A stretch of 62,088 nt of DNA, taken from Zelonia costaricensis (Eukaryota; Euglenozoa; Kinetoplastea; Trypanosomatida; Trypanosomatidae). Below, one piece after another: positions 40,823 to 50,607 of the stretch; position 1 is the stretch's first letter; every line of letters starts with the position of its first letter. The notes beneath the pieces are model-generated. The model was given only the letters and a program-made list of their open reading frames with translations. It made no database searches and was not told the origin of the DNA. The stretch is taken from contig JASAOO010003440.1 in assembly GCA_030849075.1 (NCBI GenBank), positions 1 through 62,088 on the forward strand. Direction: 5' to 3'. A program made the translations under genes and the position numbers.

Positions 40823-41478
40823 CCTGGCCACACCGTTGAGGCTTTGAAATCAGCGAGGGATGCGGCCGCGATGGTGCAGCGGCGACTTCTGTCAACACAC
40901 TTGCAGAGGAATAAGGCGAGAAGTGGCAGTAGTGATTCTTGCGGCGGCCGTCAGGGGAAGGGGGTGGGGGTGGGGTGAGGAGGGACGAGGGTGGAGGCAC
41001 ACGCTAATCTTCACGCAAGGGGACTCCGTGAAGAGGTGGTGTTGAGGGCACCTTGGGTGTTGGCGCCGCTTTGGCGTACAGCACTTCGCTACGCCGCACT
41101 AGGCCATGATCAGCAGTTTCGCCTCGGCGAGAAGTGGGAGAAGCGATCAGTGACGTGCGTGACGATCCCAGCAGAGAAGGTGTCTGAACCTGTGCATGCG
41201 AGCATCACAACACAGTCGCGGCGACGAGCAAGAAGAAGAGCTGAGCTCGCGATGGGCTCAATAAGTGATGGGGAGTTCTTCGTGTAGGGCCATATCTAGT
41301 GAATGCAGGGGCGCTGCGGGTGTGTGTGTGTGTGTGTGTGTGATGCGTGTAGCAGTCGTACAAGATTGTCGAAAAGGAAAGGAAATAAGGAACCAAAAAA
41401 GAGTCAGCAGAGGCCCCACCGCCGGCGCGCCACGCGCAGCCTCCGAGCGCCGCACCTTCACCCTTTACCCCGACCCAC
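40823..41478 (-). other. Intergenic region between the coiled-coil gene and frataxin
   Basis: No gene recognised. A G-rich block at about 40961-41000 gives a pyrimidine tract on the coding strand that could serve the frataxin splice acceptor. A (TG)n run lies at about 41321-41342. Confidence 0.6.
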
Positions 41479-44184
41479 TCAGAGGTAGTGGCGCTCCTTC
41501 AGCAACTCCTGGGCCCACAGTCCCTGCGCCACGCGGTCGACCTCGACGTCACGCGGGCGTGGGGCGGCGCGCAGGCGGCGGGACCCACCACCGTCTGCCG
41601 CTGCCGCCGCAATTGCGGTGCCCGGGCTGTGGTGGCTGCGGCGGTTGTCGGTGCCCAAGGCGGCCAGTTGGGCCAGCAGGGACTGCAGGAGTGCCGGATC
41701 GACGCCACCGCGTGCGCCCGAGTACGAGCGTGCCGCGCCGCGCGAGGGGTGGTCGTCATCCACGCGATGGTGCAGTCGGGCCGCAGAGCCTCGCCCTCGC
41801 AGCGCGGAGGCAGGGGAGGGGCGCTTGTGGTCCACGAGGCGGTCATAGGCAACGGAGCGCGGCGTGGGGCCGCCACTGATGGAGGCCACACGGCCCGGGC
41901 TCTCCGTGCGTGGCTGCCGTGCGGAGGTGCTCGCAACGCGGCCCAGCACCTCCCGCGCCCGCTCTGCGCGATGTGCCGCCGCGGAGGGGGAGTACGAGTC
42001 TGGCCGGTGCAGCGCACCGTCCCTCGTCCCGCTCGCGTTGCCACGCTGCAGCACCGCCTGCACCACGCGCCGGTTGGTGCGGTCGAAGGACTGACGCACG
42101 TCGACCGGGCCGCTGTCGGCGTCACTACTGTCTTGGTCGTCCTCATCGTACATGTCTTCTTCGTCAGTGGCGTCGAGGGTGTCGCTGACGGAGGCCGTGG
42201 CCGACGCCGAGGGGGAGGACACGAGCAGCGTAGACGCCACGCCGCCTGCCGCCGCACGGGGGGAGCGGCGTGAAGGGGCAGGGGCCTCGCGGCGGTGCGA
42301 CCGCTTTATCGAAACCTCGCCTCGGTCCTCCGCCTCCACCTCCGCCTCGCTGCGATGCGCGTCGCGCGCACCGCCGGCAGCAGCGGCTGACCCGCCGTGC
42401 AGCTCCAGCAGCAGTTGTGCGAGCTGCTTGACATCGATCGGCACGACCGGGCCGCGGCTGCCGCCACCTTCGCCTCCGCTGCCCGACCCCTCCGCGCCGG
42501 CCGCCGTGGCGAGGGCGAGCAACAGCTGGTGTTGCGATGTGTGGCCGAGCTCCGCTGCGGCGGCCTCGCTGCGGCGGCGCAGCAGCGCCAACTCATCCTG
42601 CAGCGTCGCCTGCTTCGCCCGGTGCGCCGCCTTGAGCTGGGCGATGCGGCTCTCGCAGGCCGCCTCGTGCGTCGCCGCGTCTCGCTCCAGCTCCACCACA
42701 CGGCGCTGGGCGGCGGCGAGAGCGGCCTGCACCTCGCGGTACGCCTGGCGCGACACGAGCGCGTCCTCGAGTTGCTGCGGCGTTGCGTAGCCGCGATAAG
42801 GCGGCTCGTCGGCCGCCCCATCGCTGGTGCCGGCACCGCCCTCGAGCTGGAGAAGCGGCGCGCGCTGCTGCGGTGCCCCCTCCACGGCATTGCGCTGGTG
42901 CTCCTCCGCGTCGAGCGGGGAGGGCCCCCGCATCGGGTGCGGTGACACGGCGTTCCACCAGTGGTCAGGGCGGCAGACGCTCGCCTCCGCCGTGTCGGGG
43001 CCGGGACTCTCCCCACGACGCAGGGCGGGCCCGGCGCTGTGCGCCACGGGATCCCACCCTCCGCCGCCCCACCCGTGGTGTGCCCCGACAGACACCCGCG
43101 TGTCGGCCGCGCGGAGACGCCCCTCGGCGCCGTAGGGCAGCAGCGACGTGTACGGGTCGCGCCTGCCAAGAAGCCGCGGCACTTCCTCGGCGACGACCTG
43201 CTGCAGCGCCTGCAGCTGGTTCTGGAAGCCGGCGCAGAGCAGCTCCACGTACTGCTTCAGCAGCTTCATTTCATACTTCGCCTGCCGCACGCTGTTGTAG
43301 AGCTGGAAGGCCACGCCGTTGTGCAGGACGTCGCTGACGTGCCGCACCCGCTGCACCTCGGCCTCGAGGGTATGGTTGTGGGCGTCGAGGCGGTCGTACA
43401 GGCGGTGCATCGTGCCAAGCCGCTGCAGCGCGTCACCGTACTGCTGCTCGAGCGTGTTGACTGCCTCGGAGGCGTACTCAAAAACGGCTCCCCGCATGGG
43501 GGCGGCGGCCACGGACTGAAGCGCCGTCGTGCGGCCGCTGGTGGCGCTGGTGCTGCCTCCACCGGGCTGAAGACCCGAGCGCTCGGCTGGAGATGTGAGC
43601 TGCCACTGGGCTGTGCTGCGGACGGGCCCTGATGCTGCTGCTGCAGCGTCTCTCGCGTCGGGGTTTGGCGGTGTGTCGTACGGCGCTGGGAGCAGCAGCC
43701 CCGTCACCGCAGGGTCCGGCACCGGCGCGGCCGCCTCCTTCACATGTTCTGTGGTGGAGGGGGAGCTGCGGCGCTGCGGTGCCTCTGCGGTCAACCGCGC
43801 TGGAGGTGCTGGTGCGCTGCGCGTTGTGTAGTGGAAGCCACTGCTGTCCACGATACCAGTGGCGCGCTGCTGCAGCTGCAGCTGGGGCCCGGAGCTGCGC
43901 GAGAGCGCACTGCTCGCCGCCGCCTGACTGCCTCGGCTGGATGGCCGAGACGGGGAGAGCACGCCGTGCTCGGTATGGGAGGACCTCTTGGGCACCGGCA
44001 TCGTCAGCGTGTCCTCGTCCTCCGGTGCGTCGGAGGCGAAGGACCTGGCGCGGGCGTGGTACTGCACGAGACGCTCTGCCGTCCCGGTGAAGGCCGTCGC
44101 GGTGGGGGTCGGGCGGACCGGGTTATACTGCTCTGTCGTTGTCCTCTCCGGCGGCGCCGTCACGGAGGAAGACGAGGAGGACAT
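41479..44184 (-). CDS. Coiled-coil protein of unknown function, 901 aa
   Basis: Not recognised. Residues 1-225 are disordered (Ser/Thr/Pro/Ala). A helical block at about 230-345 starts VFEYASEAVNTLEQQYGDAL and shows heptad-like spacing of Leu/Val with few prolines. A second charged helix lies at about 465-535, with Arg/Glu/Ala-rich sequence typical of coiled coils. The C-terminal third is again disordered, with basic Ser/Arg-rich stretches and an acidic cluster (DEEDMYDEDDQDSSD), ending ELLKERHYL. Composition suggests a basal-body, axonemal or cytoskeletal coiled-coil component, but no motif proves this. The ATG lies only about 15 nt from a (TG)n run, so the 5' UTR contains a microsatellite. 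Confidence 0.88.
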   Translation of the reverse strand: MSSSSSSVTAPPERTTTEQYNPVRPTPTATAFTGTAERLVQYHARARSFASDAPEDEDTLTMPVPKRSSHTEHGVLSPSRPSSRGSQAAASSALSRSSGPQLQLQQRATGIVDSSGFHYTTRSAPAPPARLTAEAPQRRSSPSTTEHVKEAAAPVPDPAVTGLLLPAPYDTPPNPDARDAAAAASGPVRSTAQWQLTSPAERSGLQPGGGSTSATSGRTTALQSVAAAPMRGAVFEYASEAVNTLEQQYGDALQRLGTMHRLYDRLDAHNHTLEAEVQRVRHVSDVLHNGVAFQLYNSVRQAKYEMKLLKQYVELLCAGFQNQLQALQQVVAEEVPRLLGRRDPYTSLLPYGAEGRLRAADTRVSVGAHHGWGGGGWDPVAHSAGPALRRGESPGPDTAEASVCRPDHWWNAVSPHPMRGPSPLDAEEHQRNAVEGAPQQRAPLLQLEGGAGTSDGAADEPPYRGYATPQQLEDALVSRQAYREVQAALAAAQRRVVELERDAATHEAACESRIAQLKAAHRAKQATLQDELALLRRRSEAAAAELGHTSQHQLLLALATAAGAEGSGSGGEGGGSRGPVVPIDVKQLAQLLLELHGGSAAAAGGARDAHRSEAEVEAEDRGEVSIKRSHRREAPAPSRRSPRAAAGGVASTLLVSSPSASATASVSDTLDATDEEDMYDEDDQDSSDADSGPVDVRQSFDRTNRRVVQAVLQRGNASGTRDGALHRPDSYSPSAAAHRAERAREVLGRVASTSARQPRTESPGRVASISGGPTPRSVAYDRLVDHKRPSPASALRGRGSAARLHHRVDDDHPSRGAARSYSGARGGVDPALLQSLLAQLAALGTDNRRSHHSPGTAIAAAAADGGGSRRLRAAPRPRDVEVDRVAQGLWAQELLKERHYL

Positions 44185-46199
44185 TTTGGGAGAAAGGGTG
44201 TGTGTGTGTGTGTGTGTGTGTGATCTAGGTGTAGTAGTCTACGTGTACGGAGCCAACGGCAGCGTCACTGCAGAAGAGGCTGCGTTGGCAGCTGTGGGCG
44301 TCGATGGTGGACTCAGCGGGCGAGGAGACCGTAGTGCGAGAGGGGAGGGGGGAGGAGCGGGGGTGCCTCGGGCTGGGCAGCTCCCGCGATGCACGGACGA
44401 CGGCACGTCGGTGTGTATGTGTGTATGTGTGTGTGTGTGTGCACCTAGGTTCGTTTCTGGTGTGCGCTGGTACGCTGCCAGCTGAGTCGAGGTCAGAGAA
44501 GAAGTGCGGTAGGAGAGGAAATCGGCGCAAGAAGGCTCATCGTAGCGGTCGCTTCGCCGCGGCTGAGGCGGGTGGGGGTTGGGCTGGAGTGGGCAGGCAC
44601 GTGGGGGAGGGGCGTGGAGAGCACGTGCGTGGTGCCTCCAGCATCAACCAACGTTCCCGCTGAGAGGGTAGACCGAGCCAGCGAAGGTGTGTGAGCGAGG
44701 GGTGAATGCGGGGGGGGTGCGCCATTGCGTGTAGCCGTGCTGCTGCTTCTTGCTTCCGCACCCACGCGCTGCACAACGCTTCGCATGTCTCGCGCAGCCC
44801 ACCTCCTCTGCGGTGCATCCTTGCGTCCATGTTCGCCGCACGACCATGATACGGGTGCGCTTCTTCACAGACGGGCGAGGATGTGGCGGTGACGAGGGGT
44901 GGGGTGGGGGTAGGGAATAATGGACGCGACACGTGAGGCACAACGGGAAGGGGCAGCCGCTGGGGTGCACACACAAACACGCACACACACGCACACACAC
45001 ACACACACACGCGCGCACACATACACAAAGAGTCACGTAGACGCGTGCTGGAGATGGAAAGCAGAAAGACGAAGTGGAAGGCAAGCACCGGGAACACCAA
45101 AGGAGCGTTACATGCCGGTGGCTTGGCGAGGGAGGGGGGGAGACGCGACATGCGCCAGCAGGGCAGGCTCAGTGCTGAAGATGGAGGGGTGCGCTGTGGG
45201 AGAGGGGCGGGGGGGGGTGGTGGTGGGGGTGGTGGTGGGGGCCACGCACGCATGCTGCGCTTGCAAGAGAGGGATTGAGCCATAAAGAAGAAGAGGAAGA
45301 CACAGAAGAGAGGAAAGGCATAGTGGAGGCCGCAACGGGTAGGTGTAGGGGTAGGCGTGTGTGCAGCGACGCGGGGGGGGGGGCGCGTGAGGGAGAGGAG
45401 GTCAGAGGCTTGGGTGACGAATCGGGGGATGGGCGATGGTGATGGTGGTGGTGGTGGTGGGTCAACGTGGGTAAACATAGAGGAAGAGCACACGTGCATA
45501 CAAGGGAGCCAGAAAAGTGCGGTGATCGTCACTCGGCGTACGCGAAGGCAGCGGGCGAGGTGGGCGACAAGGAGCTGAGCTGGCGCGTGCTGGGCGACAG
45601 GGGTGGGGTGTTGGTGCTCGTCCTTCACGTACCTCCGCCTTCCGTTCCTCTGCCGCCAGAAGGTGGGCTCCCAGGAGCCGCAGCCGACCACCACCCAGAG
45701 CAAGCACAGCACGAGAGCGGGCACACGCAAGGGACGGGGAAGGTACGGTGCGTACAGATCAACATGCACACACACGACGAAGTAGATGCGGGGGTGGCAA
45801 GGAGGTGGAAGACAGAGAGAAAGAAGGGGACACGGGTGGTCGGCGCAACGGGTGGGTGGGGGGATGACGGGGGGGAGGGGGACGAGGAAGGCACGGAGGC
45901 TTCGAGAAGGAAACAAAAGTGGGCAAGGGAAAGGGAGAAGGGCTCGGGGGAAACCGGCGTGAATGCAAACACACACACACACACACACACACATGTGCAC
46001 ACCACGCATCAGCCTACAGCAGCTACAGGAGGAGAAGGGCAGTGAACGGCGCAGGGGTGCGACACCCTCTGCGCGCATGTGTGTGTGTGTGTGTGTAGCT
46101 CCACGAGAGGGAGCAAGGGCGCTGTGGTCACGTCCAGAGCCGATTGCTTGAGGGAAGGGGGGAGCGGCTTAGTCGGACGCGACATCAAAGGGTGCCATT
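44185..46199 (-). other. Intergenic region, 2.0 kb, no gene recognised
   Basis: (TG)n at about 44199-44222 and 44424-44442, a long (CA)n at about 44968-45010, a GGT/GGTGGT repeat near 45220-45240 and 45437-45460, poly-G near 45371-45383, (CA)n at about 45967-45992 and (TG)n at about 46077-46098. Long open frames here translate to Pro/Ser/Leu or Cys/Val repeats and are rejected. It contains the pseudokinase 3' UTR and the coiled-coil gene leader. Confidence 0.65.
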
Positions 46200-48737
46200 C
46201 TAACATGGGGGGTGCAGCCCCGCGGCGGCGGCGCCGTCGCCGTGCTCCAGCGCGACGGGGGAGTGCCGTACGTGCTCGGGCAGCGAGGCTTGAATCGTCG
46301 CGAGCGCGTCGCGCAGCGCCTCCAGCTCCATGGCGGGCTGACTGCGATCGAGCGAGAGCGCGCTGCGGCACCAGTTGACGATCATCGGCGGCAGCGACGC
46401 GGGAATCGCGTAGCCCTGCCCACTTCCACTCAGCTTCACCGCTGCCGCCGCGTCCGCCGCGTCGAGCGCGAACACACGCGCGTTTACCTCGTCGTCGGTG
46501 GCAAGGTGCGCGTACGGCACCTGCCCCGTCACGAGCGCGAGGAACAGCTGCACCACGACGTAGCTGCCGGGCGCCGCGGCGCGGGGGTGGGGCCTCCAGC
46601 GGCTGCCCACCTCGCCCGCCCGCGGCGCCCACTGGCACGGCGGGCAGTAGCGCACGACGAAGTGCTTCGAGCGGTGCTGCAGCGGCGACGCCGCCCACCC
46701 CGAGTCCGCGGTGCTGTCGCACTCCTCGCTGCCCTTCCCCGCCTTCTTGCCCGCCGGTTCGGTGTGGACGTAGACGTCAGCCTCCCACTCACTCGGCGAG
46801 TGCGACTGCGTGTGCTCGGCGATCCCCACGGCAGCGTCGCGACTCTCATGGCTCCTGCCGCTGAGCGGCCCGCATCCGACGTTCGTCTTCTTGGCGGACG
46901 GCGGCGCCAGCGGGTGGTGCGAGAGCGCCTCGCCGTCCACATGTGAGGCCACGCTTGGGCTGAAGGCCCAGTCGTCGTTGGCGAGCTCCGACTTGGAGGG
47001 GGGTGTCACGGCACGCTCGCCACGTGAGCGGCCATGGCCGCGGTGCTTGTGCTGCTGCCGCTCGGCCTGTTCCCGCCGGTGCTGCTCCTGCTGCTCCTCC
47101 CGCTGCTGTTGCTGCTGTTGGAGCAGCAGCTCCTCCTCCCCGCTCAGGCCCACCACGCGGACGACGAAGACGTTGGCTGGGTCGAGCGTCAGCCACGCCG
47201 TCTTCACCATCGCGGAAACCTCGCGGCTGTCATCCAGCATGTACTGCACCGCGTCGGCCAGCTGACCGCAGATGTCGAGGGCCTCGTGGAGGGTAAAGCG
47301 GTGCTGCCCCACGACGGGTACGGGCATGGCATCCCGCGCGGCGCTGCGGTGGCCGGCTGGCCTCGTCGAAGCGAAGAGGAAGTCACGCAGCGTCGTGCAT
47401 GCGGCTTGCGAGGGGGCGACCGAGGCTGGCAGCGACGCCGCCTGCAGCTCCAGCACGTAGCCCAGCGCCATGACTGGCGTCCCGTTCAGCGTCGCCGTCG
47501 CCCGCTGCCACGGCAAACCGCCTGTGTCAGCCGAGACCGGCTCTTGCACCATGGTTTCACTGAAGTCGTGCGCGGCGTCTGAGGCTGCTGACGCCATCTC
47601 GGCGTGCAGGGCATCGTCGAACTTCTCCGTGTACCCGCCAAGCCACGTGACGAGGTGCGGGTGGCACCACATGGTGCGGCACCCCACGTCCAGCAGGAAG
47701 TCGGGCGCCAGCTCCATGGCTGCTGCTACCGCTGCCGCCTCCGATGACGACAGCGCCCCGGCCGGGCCGCAGAGCATCTTCACGACGACTGGCACGCCCT
47801 GGTACCTGTACACGTGCGGCAGCACGCGAAACGCTACCTCGTCGCCGGTCCCGTCCTGCGCCGTCAGCGCCCCGGGCACGAGCTCCTGCGTCTCCTCCAG
47901 GTCTTGGAAGAGAATGCGCCACGGACTGAGCTCCTGCCGCTGGTAGTGGGCAAGCAGCGCGCGCTGCGGGTCGTCGCATCCAGCCAGCGCGGTGGCGGCG
48001 GGCGGGCCGAGGGGGAAGAGCAGCTCCATGAGCGCCGCTGCGTCGTCCGCGCGGTCTTGTGCCTCGGCTGAGCCGTCCTCGCGCTCCAGCTCCACCCGCG
48101 AGTACATCGACCACGCATCCCACAGCCGGCGGTACGCGGCCTGGAACAGCGGGCGGCACGTGAACTGGCGGCACAGCAGCACCGGCCAGCACTGCGCGGG
48201 GCCGAGGGGGTCGCTCGCTGGGCCGTAGAGCACCTGCGGCGCCTCCGCGCAGTCAGCCGAGTTCGCCAGCGCGCCACCCTCGTGCGCGCACTGCCGCAGC
48301 AGCAGGCACAGCGACTCCGCGGCGGACAGCAGCCGCTGCGACGGGGCCGGCCTCGGCATCTGCTTCAGCGTCAACTCGATCAGCCGCAGCCGCCGCACCG
48401 CCAGGGCGCACTGGTGCTTGTTGATGTGTGCCTGCTCTTTGGCGACCGTTGCGGCGGCCACGACGAGGCGCAGCCGGTGCAGCAGGATGGGCGTCGTGTC
48501 GACGGGCTCGTCGTCGTCGAAGGGCTCATGCGTCTCCTTGCTGGGGTGCGCGTGGTGCACCAGGTCGGCGATGCCGGAGCGCAGCCTCGCGGCGTGGCTG
48601 CGGCCCTGCGACGATGACGTGTTCGACCGCGCCAGGACGTTCTCCGTGGCGGAAGTGGTGGCGTCGTGCTGCGGGGGCAGCTGGGAGCGCGCCACCATCC
48701 CCGTGTACTGGTTGTCCTCGCCCGTGCCGTGGAACAT
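46200..48737 (-). CDS. Predicted protein pseudokinase, 845 aa
   Basis: A diverged protein-kinase-like domain can be traced from about residue 300 to 815. I start at the ATG at 48737; upstream frame is microsatellite-derived. In the N-lobe, GVPVVVKML offers a beta-3 lysine (K320), and HPHLVTWLG (359-367) matches the HPNIV region, but no glycine-rich loop is clear. At the catalytic loop WLTLDPANVFV (515-525) aligns with HRDLKPxNVLL, so His, Arg and the catalytic Asp are replaced by Trp, Leu and Thr, while Pro and Asn522 remain. No DFG is seen; instead a Gln/His/Ser-rich insert (about 531-690) occupies the activation-segment region. YCPPCQWAPR (697-706) resembles the APE region. SYVVVQLFLALVTGQVPY (725-742) matches the F-helix block, and LSLDRSQP (794-801) the DPxxRP motif. 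Catalysis is unlikely; a scaffold or allosteric role is inferred. Residues 1-130 precede the domain and 130-300 are helical. Confidence 0.85.
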   Translation of the reverse strand: MFHGTGEDNQYTGMVARSQLPPQHDATTSATENVLARSNTSSSQGRSHAARLRSGIADLVHHAHPSKETHEPFDDDEPVDTTPILLHRLRLVVAAATVAKEQAHINKHQCALAVRRLRLIELTLKQMPRPAPSQRLLSAAESLCLLLRQCAHEGGALANSADCAEAPQVLYGPASDPLGPAQCWPVLLCRQFTCRPLFQAAYRRLWDAWSMYSRVELEREDGSAEAQDRADDAAALMELLFPLGPPAATALAGCDDPQRALLAHYQRQELSPWRILFQDLEETQELVPGALTAQDGTGDEVAFRVLPHVYRYQGVPVVVKMLCGPAGALSSSEAAAVAAAMELAPDFLLDVGCRTMWCHPHLVTWLGGYTEKFDDALHAEMASAASDAAHDFSETMVQEPVSADTGGLPWQRATATLNGTPVMALGYVLELQAASLPASVAPSQAACTTLRDFLFASTRPAGHRSAARDAMPVPVVGQHRFTLHEALDICGQLADAVQYMLDDSREVSAMVKTAWLTLDPANVFVVRVVGLSGEEELLLQQQQQQREEQQEQHRREQAERQQHKHRGHGRSRGERAVTPPSKSELANDDWAFSPSVASHVDGEALSHHPLAPPSAKKTNVGCGPLSGRSHESRDAAVGIAEHTQSHSPSEWEADVYVHTEPAGKKAGKGSEECDSTADSGWAASPLQHRSKHFVVRYCPPCQWAPRAGEVGSRWRPHPRAAAPGSYVVVQLFLALVTGQVPYAHLATDDEVNARVFALDAADAAAAVKLSGSGQGYAIPASLPPMIVNWCRSALSLDRSQPAMELEALRDALATIQASLPEHVRHSPVALEHGDGAAAAGLHPPC

Positions 48738-49698
48738 GGCGACGACCGGCACGCGTGTGAGAGCGGGTGCGGGAGAGGAGGGGGTGGGGTGGGGTGGGGT
48801 GGAGAGACGGAGGAGGTAACCTGCCCACACAGGCGAAAGAAGAACAACGAGTGGAAGGGGTGGGGGTGCCACGGGGGACCCAGGAGTGTGGCAGCGGGGG
48901 GCCCAGGGAGGAGAAAAATGGTATCGAGCAGGTGCGTGTTTGTGTGCACGTCGATGGAGGTGAATCCACGGATATGCCCAGGGAGAAGAGAGAAGGGAGA
49001 AAGATGGAGGGGAGGGGGAGGAGGGGGTCGTGGGCGAAGTCGACAGCGAGAGAGAAGGCTGTGCGAGTGCAAGCAGTGCGAAGGGGAAAAGAGGAAGAGA
49101 GAGAGCGGTGTGTGTGTGTGTGTGTGTGTGTTCGTGTGTTTTGTTCTTCTGCTTTGTTGCAGCAGCGGGCGAGGAGGTCGGTGCGTGTGTGACAGAGACG
49201 CGGAGGGGATAGAGGGGAGGGGGGGGGGACGGGGCGGGGCGTGGTGCTGCGTGTTGATGCGACAGCGACGACACATTGTGGGAGAAGGGAGAGCGGAGGG
49301 GAGGGGAGGGGAGAGGAGGTTGAAGGAGGCGGCAGAGCGTTGGGGAGCGGAATACATTCGATGAAGGCACGAATGGAGGCGATGTGCCCCCCCCGGGGGG
49401 GTTTTTTTGAGCGCAGCCGTGCGTCCTCTTCCTCTCTGTCGTTTTCTTTTCATTTCGTTCGTGTTACTGCGCAGCAACTCGATGCGAGGTGGGGATTGGG
49501 AGGGAGGGAGGGGGGGGGGGCGACGATGCGCAGTCAATGGAGCGAGTGCCCTTCTCCAGGCGCAGCAGCACAGGCGACGCAGTGTACCCGTGTGCACGAG
49601 CACCTCGCCATCAGCACAGCGACGTAACGTAAGAGAAAAAAATGAGAGGAGCCACCCGTGAGCCCTCGCACAGTCTATTGTGTTGAATGTATGTAGTG
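48738..49698 (-). other. Intergenic region between the small hypothetical gene and the pseudokinase gene
   Basis: On the minus strand this is C-rich and T-rich; on the plus strand it shows GGGGT repeats at about 48780-48800, (GT)n at about 49111-49131, and poly-G runs near 49220 and 49510. The CCCACCCCA-type tract next to the pseudokinase ATG fits a splice-acceptor pyrimidine tract. No gene recognised. Confidence 0.6.
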
Positions 49699-50010
49699 TC
49701 AGATATAGCGGCACGGCATCGCCGCAAAGGCGCCGGCCGGTTCACGTGGCCCCCGCGGCGGCAGCGCCCCGCGCACCTGCACCTCTGCGAAAATCTCAGC
49801 CGTCGCCGCCGCTGCGGCTGCTGGTGGTCGGTACGGCGACCGCACCTGGCCGTCGCTGCCTAAGCACGTGTTGCAACTGCTGCCCTCCACCGCCGCGCCG
49901 CTACGTGAGCTGCGCGGTGCACGGGCGGTGGCGTCGCTCCCCACATGCGCTTGACGGTGCGGCGGTGCGGTGGCCGTGCCCAGCAGCCACTCCATGCCAG
50001 GGCTGTACAT
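49699..50010 (-). CDS. Probable small hypothetical protein, 103 aa
   Basis: A minus-strand frame in the sense of the local array. From the ATG at 50010 it reads MYSPGMEWLLGTATAPP and keeps a G/C-ended codon bias like neighbouring genes, while the in-frame sequence upstream to another ATG at 50145 loses that bias. The segment is also free of the microsatellites filling the flanks. The protein is Ala/Pro/Arg-rich with an SCNTCLG stretch and ends PCRYI. No family is recognised. It would be the only gene in an otherwise unusually long gap. A non-coding explanation remains possible. Confidence 0.45.
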   Translation of the reverse strand: MYSPGMEWLLGTATAPPHRQAHVGSDATARAPRSSRSGAAVEGSSCNTCLGSDGQVRSPYRPPAAAAAATAEIFAEVQVRGALPPRGPREPAGAFAAMPCRYI

Positions 50011-50607
50011 TGGCGCAGCCACTGTTGCCGTGGGAGGCAGTGCGCCACCTGGACCTTGTGTGAGGGGTGGGAGGCATTTGATGAATGAAGCGAGGGAGGC
50101 GGAGCAGGTGAACGTTGACGTGGAGCGAAGATGCACTGTTTTCATGGCGGGATCGTCTCTTTCTCTCTGTGCCTGTCAGTGTGGTCAAGAAGTCGCCGTC
50201 GTCATAGAATAGACGGAGCCGTCGCACCGCGTCACCGTACCCGGTAAACGTTGTCCTTCTTCGGAGGCGCACAGCTCATCGCAGCTGGTCCGCTTCTCCC
50301 CCTCCCTTCCCCCTTCTGCTGTCTTGTGTTTCCATTTTTTGTTTTCACTGTGTTCTGCCGGTGACGGCTTATACGACGGCGTGCGCGTGCCCTCCTCCGC
50401 ATGGCCACCCCCCGCCCCCTCCACACTCCGCCCTTTTCGTGGAGCTGGCACAGCGCGCAGTGCGGGTGCGCCGGGCAGCGAGGCGGCACTACACACGCAC
50501 GCATACACACCAACACACCCACATACACACACATACACACACACACATACACACAAACGTAATTCAGTTAGGTAGGTCTGTGAGAGAGAAGCGGCTTCAG
50601 CGCCGCC
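50011..50607 (-). other. Intergenic region upstream of the small hypothetical gene
   Basis: No gene recognised. A (CA)n-rich tract lies at about 50495-50560, just downstream of the dehydrogenase-like stop codon. Confidence 0.6.

Noticed and set aside
40823..40831. Extension of frataxin by three codons to an upstream start
   Set aside because: The upstream codon is GTG; the first ATG is at 40822.
44537..46078. A 513-codon minus-strand open frame between two real genes
   Set aside because: It translates to Cys/Val and Pro/Ser/Leu simple repeats from CA/TG and pyrimidine tracts, with no domain and no neighbour-like codon bias.
49680..50063. Plus-strand frame over the small hypothetical gene
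   Set aside because: It opposes the direction of the array, and its start is in UTR-like DNA; the minus-strand frame has the better codon bias.
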